Below, one piece after another: positions 26,244-34,100 of a stretch of DNA of 37,104 nucleotides. The stretch covers positions 1-37,104 of the forward strand of contig JAPKYS010000012.1 in assembly GCA_026394195.1 (NCBI GenBank), written 5' to 3'. This DNA comes from a bacterium. GTDB taxonomy: Bacteria > Electryoneota > B3-LCP. The position numbers and the translations under genes were made by a program. Positions within the stretch are counted from its first letter, which is position 1; the number at the start of each line of letters is the position of its first letter. A model generated the notes under the pieces. That model did not search any database. It saw only the letters and a list, made by a program, of their open reading frames with translations, and was not told the DNA's origin.

Positions 26244-26268
26244 CAATTGAAGAGAGGAGTTGTATATT
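26240..26268 (+). promoter_or_regulatory. Sigma70-like promoter for the SBBP protein gene
   Basis: TTGACA, a 17-base spacer, TATATT. The -35 box overlaps the MFS stop codon (26241-26243), so no terminator separates the two genes and some read-through is likely. Confidence 0.75.
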
Positions 26269-26344
26269 CTTGTTACATCGTCGGCATCCACGATCTTTTA
26301 CGCTGACTTGAACCTTCAACTATTCCATCAGTCAGGAGTCTACC

Positions 26345-28342
26345 ATGCACCGCTCAATCATTTCTCTTCTCGCGGTCATTTTGTTGATCGCATCGATCTC
26401 TATCGCTCAGAACCTAACCATCCAGGTTACGCCGCCAATCACACCCCTTGAGATCCCCGAAACCGGTGGATCGTTCACCTACCAGGTCTCTGTCACCAAC
26501 CACGAACTTACCCCCCAGCAGTGTACTCTGTGGTGCATCATCACTGAGCCGGATGGAGAGCAGCGCCTGACGCTGCAACCTTTGACAGCCTCGATTGCCG
26601 CCGGACAAACCATCCAACGATCCTATACACAATCCGCCCCAGCATATTCTCCCGTCGGCAACTACGTATTGACGGCAAACATCGGCATCTACCCCAACAC
26701 CGTTTGGGATAGCGATCAGTTTACATTTTACAAACTGAAACCGCCTGAATGGGTGGCGAGGTATAATGGAACGGGGAATTCGGAAGATGATGCTAGTTCC
26801 CTCGCCGTGGATAACAGCGGCAATATCTATGTGACAGGATACAGCGTGGATGGTGGGACTAATGCTGACTATACTACAATAAAATACGATAACGATGGCA
26901 ATCAACTCTGGGTGGCACGCTACAATGGACCAGCGAATAGTGGGGATTTTGCCAATGACATCACTACCGATAACTTCGGCAATGTCTATGTAACGGGCTT
27001 TAGCGTAGGCAACGGAACTAGTTACGATTACGCCACGATCAAATATGATTCCAATGGAAATGAGCTCTGGGTGGCACGTTACAATGGGCCGGGAAATCAA
27101 AATGATCAAGCTAATTTTCTCGCCCTCGACAATTCCGGTAACGTCTATGTGACTGGTTATAGTGCACAAAATGGAACAAATCCATATAACTTTGACTACG
27201 CAACCATAAAATATGATCCTTCCGGCAATCAGCTCTGGGCAGCGCGCTACAATGGGCCGGGAAATAGTAGCGATCATGCTATCTCCTTTGCTGTCGACAG
27301 CTTCGGGAATGTCTACGTCACAGGTTATAGCATAGGAAGTGAGTATTCTTACGACTATGCCACGATAAAATATGATACAAATGGCAACCAACTCTGGGTG
27401 GCGCGCTATTATGGACCGACGAACCTTGACGAAGCTGCTTCTTCTCTCGCTCTTGACAGTTTCGGCAATGTCTATGTGACCGGCTACGAAGGCAGCTGGT
27501 CTATTTACGACTATGCCACGATAAAATATGACCCCGATGGCAACCAACTCTGGGTGGCACGCTACAATGGACCCGGGAATCAGGATGATGTAGCTAATTC
27601 CCTCGCTGTAGATGGTAATGGCAATGTCTATGTGACAGGCTATAGCGCACAAAATGGAACACCTCCTTATTACCATGATTACGCAACCATCAAGTACGAT
27701 GCGAATGGCAATCAGCTCTGGGTGGCGCGCTACGATGGACCGGGAAATCAGCATGATGAAGCTGCTTCTCTTGTCCTTGACGACAATGGCAACGTCTATG
27801 TGACGGGTTTTAGCAGAGGAAGTGGAACTTCTTACGACTATACCACTATAAAATACAACACTAATGGCAATGTGCTTTGGGTGGCATGCTACAATGGACC
27901 TGGAAATTATAATGATCAGGCGAACTCTCTCGCTATCGACGGCTCTGGAAATATCTATGTAACAGGCAGTAGTTATGGCAGCGGGACTGGCGTCGACTAT
28001 TGCACCCTGAAATATTCTGCTACCGACCTGCCGAATTGGCAGCAGCCGGTCGCAACGGCTTTTGGCGCGCCGCTGCCCAAAGAACACCACCTACAGCAGA
28101 ATTCCCCCAACCCCTTCAACCCCACCACCACCATCCGCTACGAGTTGCCAACAAACAGCCACGTATCGTTAGAGGTGTTCGACGTTTCCGGGCGGTTGGT
28201 TACCACACTTATCAACGGCATGCGGGAGGTGGGAAACCATGAGGTCACCTTCGACGCGTCGGGCTTGGCGGCGGGGGTGTATGTTTACCGCTTGCAGGCG
28301 GGGGAGTACACGGGGGTACAGAAGATGGTGCTGCTGAAGTAG
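26345..28342 (+). CDS. Exported SBBP-repeat beta-propeller protein with sorting domain
   Basis: The product has 665 residues. A signal peptide (1-21, ending SIAQ) is followed directly by the PPxxPxxxGGSF module (about 28-130), which in the other proteins sits near the C-terminus. Then come eight SBBP-type units of about 53-58 residues, each 'LWVARYNGPGN..D.A..LA.D..GNVYVTGYS' followed by 'DYATIKYD..GNQ'. They probably form a beta-propeller. A sorting domain (NSPNPFNPTTTI ... GVQKMVLLK) ends it. GGAG six bases before the ATG and a strong promoter support the start. The role is unknown; an adhesive or glycan-binding surface protein is likely. Confidence 0.88.
   Translation: MHRSIISLLAVILLIASISIAQNLTIQVTPPITPLEIPETGGSFTYQVSVTNHELTPQQCTLWCIITEPDGEQRLTLQPLTASIAAGQTIQRSYTQSAPAYSPVGNYVLTANIGIYPNTVWDSDQFTFYKLKPPEWVARYNGTGNSEDDASSLAVDNSGNIYVTGYSVDGGTNADYTTIKYDNDGNQLWVARYNGPANSGDFANDITTDNFGNVYVTGFSVGNGTSYDYATIKYDSNGNELWVARYNGPGNQNDQANFLALDNSGNVYVTGYSAQNGTNPYNFDYATIKYDPSGNQLWAARYNGPGNSSDHAISFAVDSFGNVYVTGYSIGSEYSYDYATIKYDTNGNQLWVARYYGPTNLDEAASSLALDSFGNVYVTGYEGSWSIYDYATIKYDPDGNQLWVARYNGPGNQDDVANSLAVDGNGNVYVTGYSAQNGTPPYYHDYATIKYDANGNQLWVARYDGPGNQHDEAASLVLDDNGNVYVTGFSRGSGTSYDYTTIKYNTNGNVLWVACYNGPGNYNDQANSLAIDGSGNIYVTGSSYGSGTGVDYCTLKYSATDLPNWQQPVATAFGAPLPKEHHLQQNSPNPFNPTTTIRYELPTNSHVSLEVFDVSGRLVTTLINGMREVGNHEVTFDASGLAAGVYVYRLQAGEYTGVQKMVLLK
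26750..27975 (+). repeat. Eight tandem coding repeats of about 155-175 bases
   Basis: Each unit starts at a Trp codon (TGGGTGGCNCGCTACAATGG) and ends near GTNTATGTGACNGG. DNA similarity between units is high enough to leave a long open frame on the opposite strand. This suggests growth by unequal recombination, so copy number may vary between strains. Confidence 0.8.
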
Positions 28343-28369
28343 TCGCTGGTTGCTTGTTGCTGGCGGCTG

Positions 28370-28393
28370 GTAGGGGCGTTTAATTAAACGCCC
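28370..28393. repeat. GTAG-type REP-like palindrome (single)
   Basis: GTAG followed by GGGCGTTTAATTAAACGCCC, a perfect 20-base palindrome, 28 bases after the SBBP gene stop. Confidence 0.65.
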
Positions 28394-28406
28394 TGTCAAC
28401 AGAGAC

Positions 28407-28481
28407 GGGTAGGATAGGCATTCTTGCCTGTCCTCAATTCTCGGCGATATAAACAGTCAGACAAGAATGTCTGACCTACCC
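28407..28481. repeat. REPIN-like head-to-head pair of GTAG palindromes
   Basis: Outer arms GGGTAGG and CCTACCC enclose two hairpins, AGGCATTCTTGCCT and GTCAGACAAGAATGTCTGAC. Read from either end, each half starts GTAG followed by a palindrome with a CATTCTTG-like centre, the layout of REP doublets. Confidence 0.7.
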
Positions 28482-28488
28482 AGACAAA

Positions 28489-28514
28489 GAGGGCGCACCA
28501 AGTACGCCTTTTTT
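28489..28514 (+). terminator. Probable terminator of the SBBP gene
   Basis: A short stem, AGGGCG...CGCCT, is followed by a run of eight T. The stem is only about five pairs, so strength is uncertain. Confidence 0.5.
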
Positions 28515-28524
28515 TTATCAGTGC

Positions 28525-28551
28525 AATCAGGGAAATCAGTAAAATCAGCGG
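28525..28551. repeat. Tandem 3 x 9-base repeat (AATCAGNNN)
   Basis: Three consecutive 9-base units AATCAGGGA, AATCAGTAA and AATCAGCGG. A second 3 x 9 array with core AATCCG lies 200 bases away. Confidence 0.5.
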
Positions 28552-28570
28552 TTCAGGTACTTTTTCCTCA

Positions 28571-28610
28571 GCGTCAGGTCACATCCTTCGGGCAAGACCT
28601 GACACAACGC
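28571..28610. repeat. Palindromic repeat (GCGTTG...CAGGTC family), minus orientation
   Basis: GCGTCAGGTC...GACCTGACAC with a CCTTCGGGCAA centre. It is the fourth member of the family seen at 19003, 19063 and 20337. Confidence 0.7.
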
Positions 28611-28620
28611 ACTGGAATGG

Positions 28621-28680
28621 TGGAGTGCGGTGGCTTGCCACCGTATTCCCATTAAGGCGGAAGCAAGCTTCCGCACTCCA
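28621..28680. repeat. REPIN-like head-to-head pair of GGAG palindromes
   Basis: Outer arms TGGAGTGCGG and CCGCACTCCA are exactly complementary. Inside lie two hairpins, GGTGGCTTGCCACC and GCGGAAGCAAGCTTCCGC. It has the same three-way-junction layout as 28407-28481 and 5086-5142 with unrelated stem sequences. Confidence 0.7.
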
Positions 28681-28742
28681 AATTTACGGTTCGGGGCGAG
28701 GTGAGCGCGACCCGTCGGTCGCCCTTGTATTTTATCCTTTTT

Positions 28743-28769
28743 TATCCGTGTAATCCGTGAAATCCGTGG
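28743..28769. repeat. Tandem 3 x 9-base repeat (AATCCGTGN)
   Basis: TATCCGTGT, AATCCGTGA and AATCCGTGG in a row; same period as the AATCAG array upstream. Confidence 0.5.
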
Positions 28770-28789
28770 TACAGACAATTGTAAAATGG

Positions 28790-28809
28790 ATTCCCGCTTT
28801 CGCGGGAAT
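28790..28809. repeat. dRS3-like palindrome
   Basis: ATTCCC-8 bases-GGGAAT, here with a GCTTTCGC centre. It matches the dRS3 consensus known from Neisseria and resembles palindromes common in other bacteria. Only one copy is in the window. Confidence 0.5.
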
Positions 28810-28975
28810 GACATTTATTATCCCGGATTCTTGTTTTTCACTCATAACTCATCATTCATAACTCATAATTTGTCTGATTCCGAACAAGTCGGAATGACAA
28901 ATTATTTCCATCACCCATCACCCTCCCCACATACTCTCCATCCCCCACGATCCTTCGCAAAAGTTGAGAATCTCC

Positions 28976-29004
28976 TTGACATTCTCTGCGGATTTCACTA
29001 ATTT
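28976..29004 (+). promoter_or_regulatory. Sigma70-like promoter for the methyltransferase operon
   Basis: TTGACA, a 17-base spacer, TAATTT, with transcription expected to start near 29011, about 32 bases before the ATG. Confidence 0.65.
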
Positions 29005-29042
29005 CTGGGAATCACTGCAACCACCACCGATCCCGACAGGAA

Positions 29043-29804
29043 ATGTCCGCACGAAACACCTTGAAAAGCCTGACCAACCGAGTCATCTGCTGCGATAACC
29101 GCGAGGTTTTCGCGCAGCTGCCCGACCATTCCATCGACCTGATCCTGACCGATCCGCCCTACAAAACCTACCAGAGCAATCGTCCGCAGGCTCACGCCAA
29201 GGTCAAAGTGATCGATCAAGCTCTGTTCGATCTGGAGTATTTCGCCCGGGAAAGCTACCGGGTGCTAAAAGACAGCTGCCACCTTTACTGCTTCTGCGAT
29301 CACCTGACGTTTTCCGAGATTCGAGCGGAACTTGAGCGGGTGGGGTTTCAGTATAAGAACTGCCTGGTTTGGGTCAAGAACAACCACGGCAGCGGCGACC
29401 TGCGCGGCAATTGGGCTCCCCAGCACGAGTTCATCATCTTCGCCAGCAAGGGACGCGGGCAACCTTTAAACGGAAAACGGCGCTCTAACGTATTACTGAA
29501 ACGCCACACCGACGGCAGCTTGGAGTTCTTCCAGAAGGTTTCCAATTATCGCTACAACCACGGCACCAGCAAACCGGTGGATATCCTGCGCATCATCCTG
29601 CAGGTATCATCGCGCCCCGGAGATCTGGTCTTCGATCCCTACGGCGGCAGCGGTTCCACCGCAGAAGCCTGCGTGTTGGAAGAACGCAGCTATCTGCTGA
29701 CGGAAATCGATCCCGACCACCATAGTGAAGCTCAGGAACGCATCGACGAACTACTGAAAATAGAACGTATCCAATATCAATCCTATCAGCAGGTTACACC
29801 ATGA
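29043..29804 (+). CDS. Beta-class site-specific DNA methyltransferase (N6-adenine or N4-cytosine)
   Basis: This 253-residue protein transfers a methyl group from S-adenosylmethionine to an exocyclic amine in DNA. Catalytic motif IV is 'TDPPY' (about 37-41). The S-adenosylmethionine-binding motif 'DPYGGSGST' comes later (about 200-208). This order defines the beta class, with a short recognition region between ('VLLKRHTDG...NYRYNHGTSKPVD'). No restriction endonuclease is adjacent, so it is an orphan by context, perhaps regulatory or a remnant of a restriction system. AGGAA lies close to the ATG. Its stop overlaps the start of the M24 peptidase (ATGA), so the two are co-transcribed and probably translationally coupled. 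Target sequence cannot be predicted. Confidence 0.88.
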   Translation: MSARNTLKSLTNRVICCDNREVFAQLPDHSIDLILTDPPYKTYQSNRPQAHAKVKVIDQALFDLEYFARESYRVLKDSCHLYCFCDHLTFSEIRAELERVGFQYKNCLVWVKNNHGSGDLRGNWAPQHEFIIFASKGRGQPLNGKRRSNVLLKRHTDGSLEFFQKVSNYRYNHGTSKPVDILRIILQVSSRPGDLVFDPYGGSGSTAEACVLEERSYLLTEIDPDHHSEAQERIDELLKIERIQYQSYQQVTP

Positions 29805-30946
29805 AAATTGCCACCAAAGAAAAGTTTTCAGCCATACTGGCAGACTTGAAGTCACGCCAGATCGACGTTGCCCTGATCTCCGACTTTGAAAATAGCCGCA
29901 ACAAGAACATCCGCTACCTGTGCGGTCATCCCTCCGATGCACACCTGCTGCTCTTTGCCGACGGCAGCATGACGCTGATCCCCTGGGATCAGGTCATGGC
30001 GAAGCTGATGGCGGAAGTGGATCAGGTGTTGGACATCCTGAACTTCGACCGCTCCTACAAAGCAGCGCTGGTATCTGCATTAAAGCAGAAGCTGGGAGAG
30101 AGCTTCACTCTGGAAGTGCTGCCGGATGAACGGCATTTTCTGGTCATGCAGCTGCATGAATCCTTCCCGAAGGCGAAAATCGTCTGCCGCCCCGACGGCG
30201 TCAGCGATGCGCTGATCAACGTCCGCATGGTCAAGACCAAGGCAGAAATTGATATCCTGCGTGAAGGCGCCAAGGTCACCAACCAGATCATCAACCTGAT
30301 CAAGCCCTTCGTTGATTCGCACCGGGGACTTAAAGAAGTTGATCTCGCCATCTATCTCGAAACCGAAATGAAAAAGCGCGGCGCCGAAGGACCGAGCTTT
30401 GAAACCTTGACCGCCAACTGCACCCGTTCCGGCATGATCCACCAAGTACCGTCGTCGTCTGACGCTCAACTGGATCTCCCGGGTCTGGCGCTGATCGATT
30501 ACGGCTTATGGTGGAAAGGGTACGCCACCGACGTCACCACGCCGTTGATCTTCGGGAAATTGTCTCCCGATCAGCAGAAGATTCTGGACGTCAACCGCAA
30601 GGCCTACGATATCGCCATCGAAATGATCAAGCCGGGCGTCGCGGCGCATGAAATCGCCGAAGCCTCTATCGGCTACATCGAATCGCAGGGGTTGATCATG
30701 CCTTATTCCCTGGGGCACGGTATCGGTCTGGAAGTTCACGATCCCCCGCGGCTGGCCAAGAAACCGACCGATCCAGAAGTGCTGAAATACTGGAAACCGG
30801 TCATCCTGGTTCCCGGGATGGTCTTCACGGTCGAGCCCGGAATATCACATCCGGAACTGGGCGGCTGCCGCATCGAAAACGACGTGGTGGTCACCGAAAC
30901 GGGCGTCGAAATCCTGACCGATTCGAAGCCGCTGTTTTTCGCCTGA
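29801..30946 (+). CDS. M24 family metallopeptidase (Xaa-Pro aminopeptidase/creatinase-like)
   Basis: This 381-residue, probably cytoplasmic enzyme likely removes N-terminal residues from Xaa-Pro peptides. An N-terminal creatinase-type domain (1-130) precedes the pita-bread catalytic domain (about 140-375). The metal ligands are visible: Asp pair in 'IDYGLWWKGYATD', His in 'YSLGHGIGLEVHD', Glu in 'FTVEPGI' and Glu in 'GCRIENDVVV'. There is no signal peptide. Translation starts inside the methyltransferase stop codon. Xaa-Pro dipeptidase or a related creatinase-fold hydrolase remain alternatives. No link to methylation is evident beyond co-transcription. Confidence 0.88.
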   Translation: MKIATKEKFSAILADLKSRQIDVALISDFENSRNKNIRYLCGHPSDAHLLLFADGSMTLIPWDQVMAKLMAEVDQVLDILNFDRSYKAALVSALKQKLGESFTLEVLPDERHFLVMQLHESFPKAKIVCRPDGVSDALINVRMVKTKAEIDILREGAKVTNQIINLIKPFVDSHRGLKEVDLAIYLETEMKKRGAEGPSFETLTANCTRSGMIHQVPSSSDAQLDLPGLALIDYGLWWKGYATDVTTPLIFGKLSPDQQKILDVNRKAYDIAIEMIKPGVAAHEIAEASIGYIESQGLIMPYSLGHGIGLEVHDPPRLAKKPTDPEVLKYWKPVILVPGMVFTVEPGISHPELGGCRIENDVVVTETGVEILTDSKPLFFA

Positions 30947-31057
30947 TGCACGCTCCTGCCAAATAAATCGTCTGACCGGCGTCAGATCGCAATGAGATAA
31001 AGGGTGGAGAAATTATCTTCACCCTTTTTATATTTCCATGAGAATTTTTCGTAAAAC

Positions 31058-31086
31058 TTGATAACAACTCAACAGTATTTGATTAT
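31058..31086 (+). promoter_or_regulatory. Candidate promoter for the second subtilase gene
   Basis: TTGATA, a 17-base spacer, GATTAT. The -10 is weaker than elsewhere in the window. It would give a leader of about 70 bases. Confidence 0.35.
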
Positions 31087-31162
31087 CCTATAAGTTTATG
31101 TTTTTCGGTCCAGAATGCAATAAGGCTCAAATACCAACAAGCACCATCGACGAGGTTACACA

Positions 31163-34100
31163 ATGCTCAAACGCGCAGGTCTGACACTCGCTCTGCTGAT
31201 CGCAGCGCTGCTCCTGATCAACACTATCACTCTGGCTATTCCTCCTCTCACGCCTGATCTTAAATGGAAGGGGCGCCTCGTGGTGGAATTCAACGACAAA
31301 CTGGGGAACGTTCAGGTCAATGAAACGTCAGGTACGGCTCTCATCGGAGATCCTGATCTGGACGCTCTGGCGTACCAGTATAGCGTCCGCCACATGGAAA
31401 AACTGATCCCCGGGTCTGAAACACCGCAGGACGTATCAATTCGGGATCTCTCAAGCTACTATATCCTCGAATTCCCACCCGAAATCGACCTCCGAACCAT
31501 TGCCGACTCCTATGCTGCGGATCCGATGATCATCAGCGCGGAACCCTATCAGGTGTACAAGTATGACTATACTCCCAGTGATCCTTACTTCAGCAGCCAG
31601 TGGGCCATGACCAAAGTCAACGCCTCCACTGCCTTCAACTTTACTCTTGGCAGTCCGACGGTTATCGTCGGTGTCGTCGACTCTGGTATCGATACCGCTC
31701 ACGCCGACTTGCGTGCCAACCTCTGGGTCAATCCAGGTGAAGACCTCAATCATAACGGTATCATCGATATCACGGATTGGAACGGATACGATGACGACGG
31801 CAACGGCTATATCGATGATTTCTGGGGTTGGAACGTCTGGCAGGGGGGCAACAATGTGCAGGATCCTCCCATGTCTCAAAATGGCGGGCACGGAACCCAC
31901 TGTTCCGGAGACGCTTCCGCCCGGATCGATAATGGTATCGGCATTGCCAGCCTCGGCGGCAAAGCCAAGATCATGATGGCCCGAGCGGGCGACGGTCAAT
32001 ACATCTACGCCGGTATGCAGGGGATCAGTTATGTAGCAAACAACCATGCCAATGCCATCTCCCTTTCCTGGGGAGGCAGTTACTCCAGCAGTTACGAGCA
32101 GTCTGTCATCACCAATGCCTGGAACAACGGCGCGCTGATTTTTGCTGCCGCCGGCAATGAAAGCAGCTCATCCCCGCACTACCCCGCCGCTTACACCAAC
32201 GTCGTCGCCGTGGCTGCTACCAATACGGGTGACCAGAAGTCCTCCTATTCCAATTACGGGACCTGGATCGACGTCTGTTCCCCCGGAGACAACATCCTGA
32301 GTACAATTCCTCCGAGTGCTTACGGCAATATGTCGGGAACATCGATGGCTTGCCCCATCGCCGCGGGTCTGGGCGCAATGATCAAAGCGGTAAGACCGTC
32401 CTACACCAACGCCCAGATTCTCCAGCACATCTACAATACTTGCGACAATATCTACCCCCAGAATCCCGGTTACACCAACATGCTGGGTCACGGCAGGATC
32501 AACGCCGCGAATGCGATGACGGCGCTGTTTCCGGTGTTAGGTTACACGCAGCAGGTTTTTGATGACGCTTCCGGCAACAACAACGGCCGCCCCGATCCCG
32601 GTGAAACCGTGAATCTTCGCCTGACGATTCAGAATACTTCGACTTCGGTCAATGCCACCGGCGTAACGGTGACCCTGTATTGCGCCGATCCAGCCATTAC
32701 CGTGCAGGACAGCACCAGTTTATTCGGGGACATTCCGTTCGGTCAAAGTCGCAACAATAGCCTTGATCTGCTGACCTTCTACGTCAACAGTAACGCTGAA
32801 CCGCACGAAGTCACCTTCAGGTTGACTCTGCACGAGCAGTCCAGTGGTTTGACTCAGGTATCCCAGATCATCCAGATGGTCGGGCAGCCGTATATCCTCC
32901 TCGTCGATGACGACGGCGGATTCAGCGAAAACTACTGGTACGAAGTCGATCTCGATTCGCTGGGCAAAGCCTACGATTACTGGAACGTGCAGACACAGGG
33001 GAATGTCCCTCTAACCTCATTGCAGCAGCATTCATTGGCGATCTGGCACACATCCAATACCACCAGCCCCTTGAACGCCACCGAACAAACCGCCATCCAG
33101 AGTTACTTGAACGGCGGAGGACACCTCTTCCTGACCGGTGAGAACATCGACGAGCAGTTTGCGGGTCAAACCTTCTACACCAATGTTCTGCACTGCACAT
33201 CAGTGGGGACACCTGGATCTTTCCAGTTGACCGGCATTACCGGAGACCCGATTTCCAACGGCACTACCCTGTTGTTGGCGGGAGCAGGCGGAGCGGGCAA
33301 CAGCCAGTCGCCTGCCACAATAACCCCTCAGGGGACGGCGGAACGTGTCTACAATTATAATACCAACGGTCTCTGCGGCGGTCTGCGTTGGAACAGCGGC
33401 AATACCAAGCTAGTCTACTTCTCCTTCTGCTTCGAAGCCGCTTCCGGCATCTCCTCGACCCTGCGCCGCGTGGTGCTGAATAACGTCATCAGCTGGATGC
33501 AGCCTGCCGGAGCCACCTGGGACGTCAACATTTCGGCGATCAATCCTCCCATCGTCATCCCAGCTAACGGAGGCAGTTTCCAGTATAACTGCAACGTCCA
33601 CAACCTCTCCACCACACCAGGAGCGCCCTATCTTTGGAACAAGGTGAAGGACGGCGCCGGCAATTGGACCACGGTCTTCGGTCCGATCACGCGTTTGCTA
33701 CCGGGTGGAGCTAATCCATCCCGCGTCTTCACGCAGACCATCGCCGCCAGCGTGGCGCTGGGAACCTGTTACTACGTCTCCTACCTCGGACCGACCCCCA
33801 CTACTATCGCCGACAGCAGCTTCTTCACCTTCACTAAATCGACGGTCGCCGACGGCGGTCTTTGGGTTTCCGAGAGCAAGCTCTACGGCGACTTCTTCGA
33901 AGAATACAACACCCCAGACGTAGGGGCGCAGCATGCTGCGCCCTTACAGCCCGAACAGTTCGAGTTGCTCGGCGCTTCCCCAAACCCCTTCAACCCCACG
34001 ACGAACATCCGGTTTAATCTGCCGAATGTCAGCTCGGTGACATTGACGGTTTACGACATAAATGGTCGCGTCGTAGGGGTTCAACATGTTGAACCCCTAC

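Larger units (their letters stand above)
28343..29042. other. 700-base gene-free region built of palindromic repeats
   Basis: No credible gene is visible. In order it holds: a GTAG palindrome (28370), a GTAG head-to-head pair (28407-28481), a terminator-like hairpin (28489-28514), a 3 x 9-base AATCAG tandem repeat (28525-28551), a CAGGTC-family palindrome (28571-28610), a GGAG head-to-head pair (28621-28680), a 3 x 9-base AATCCG tandem repeat (28743-28769), a dRS3-like palindrome (28790-28809) and the methyltransferase promoter (28976-29004). Confidence 0.75.

Noticed and set aside
26414..28090. Long open frame (558 codons) antisense to the SBBP-repeat gene
   Set aside because: It is a by-product of the repeated coding units on the plus strand: Ile/Val/Ser-rich, repetitive, with no ribosome site or motif. 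The plus-strand gene has signal peptide, repeats and sorting domain.
28343..29042. Possible CRISPR array in the repeat-rich gap
   Set aside because: The repeats are different palindrome families without regular spacing or equal-length spacers, and no cas gene is present.
31451..32047. 198-codon minus-strand frame opposite the second subtilase
   Set aside because: It overlaps the catalytic domain of a clearly real gene and shows only Val/Asp/Gly-rich composition.
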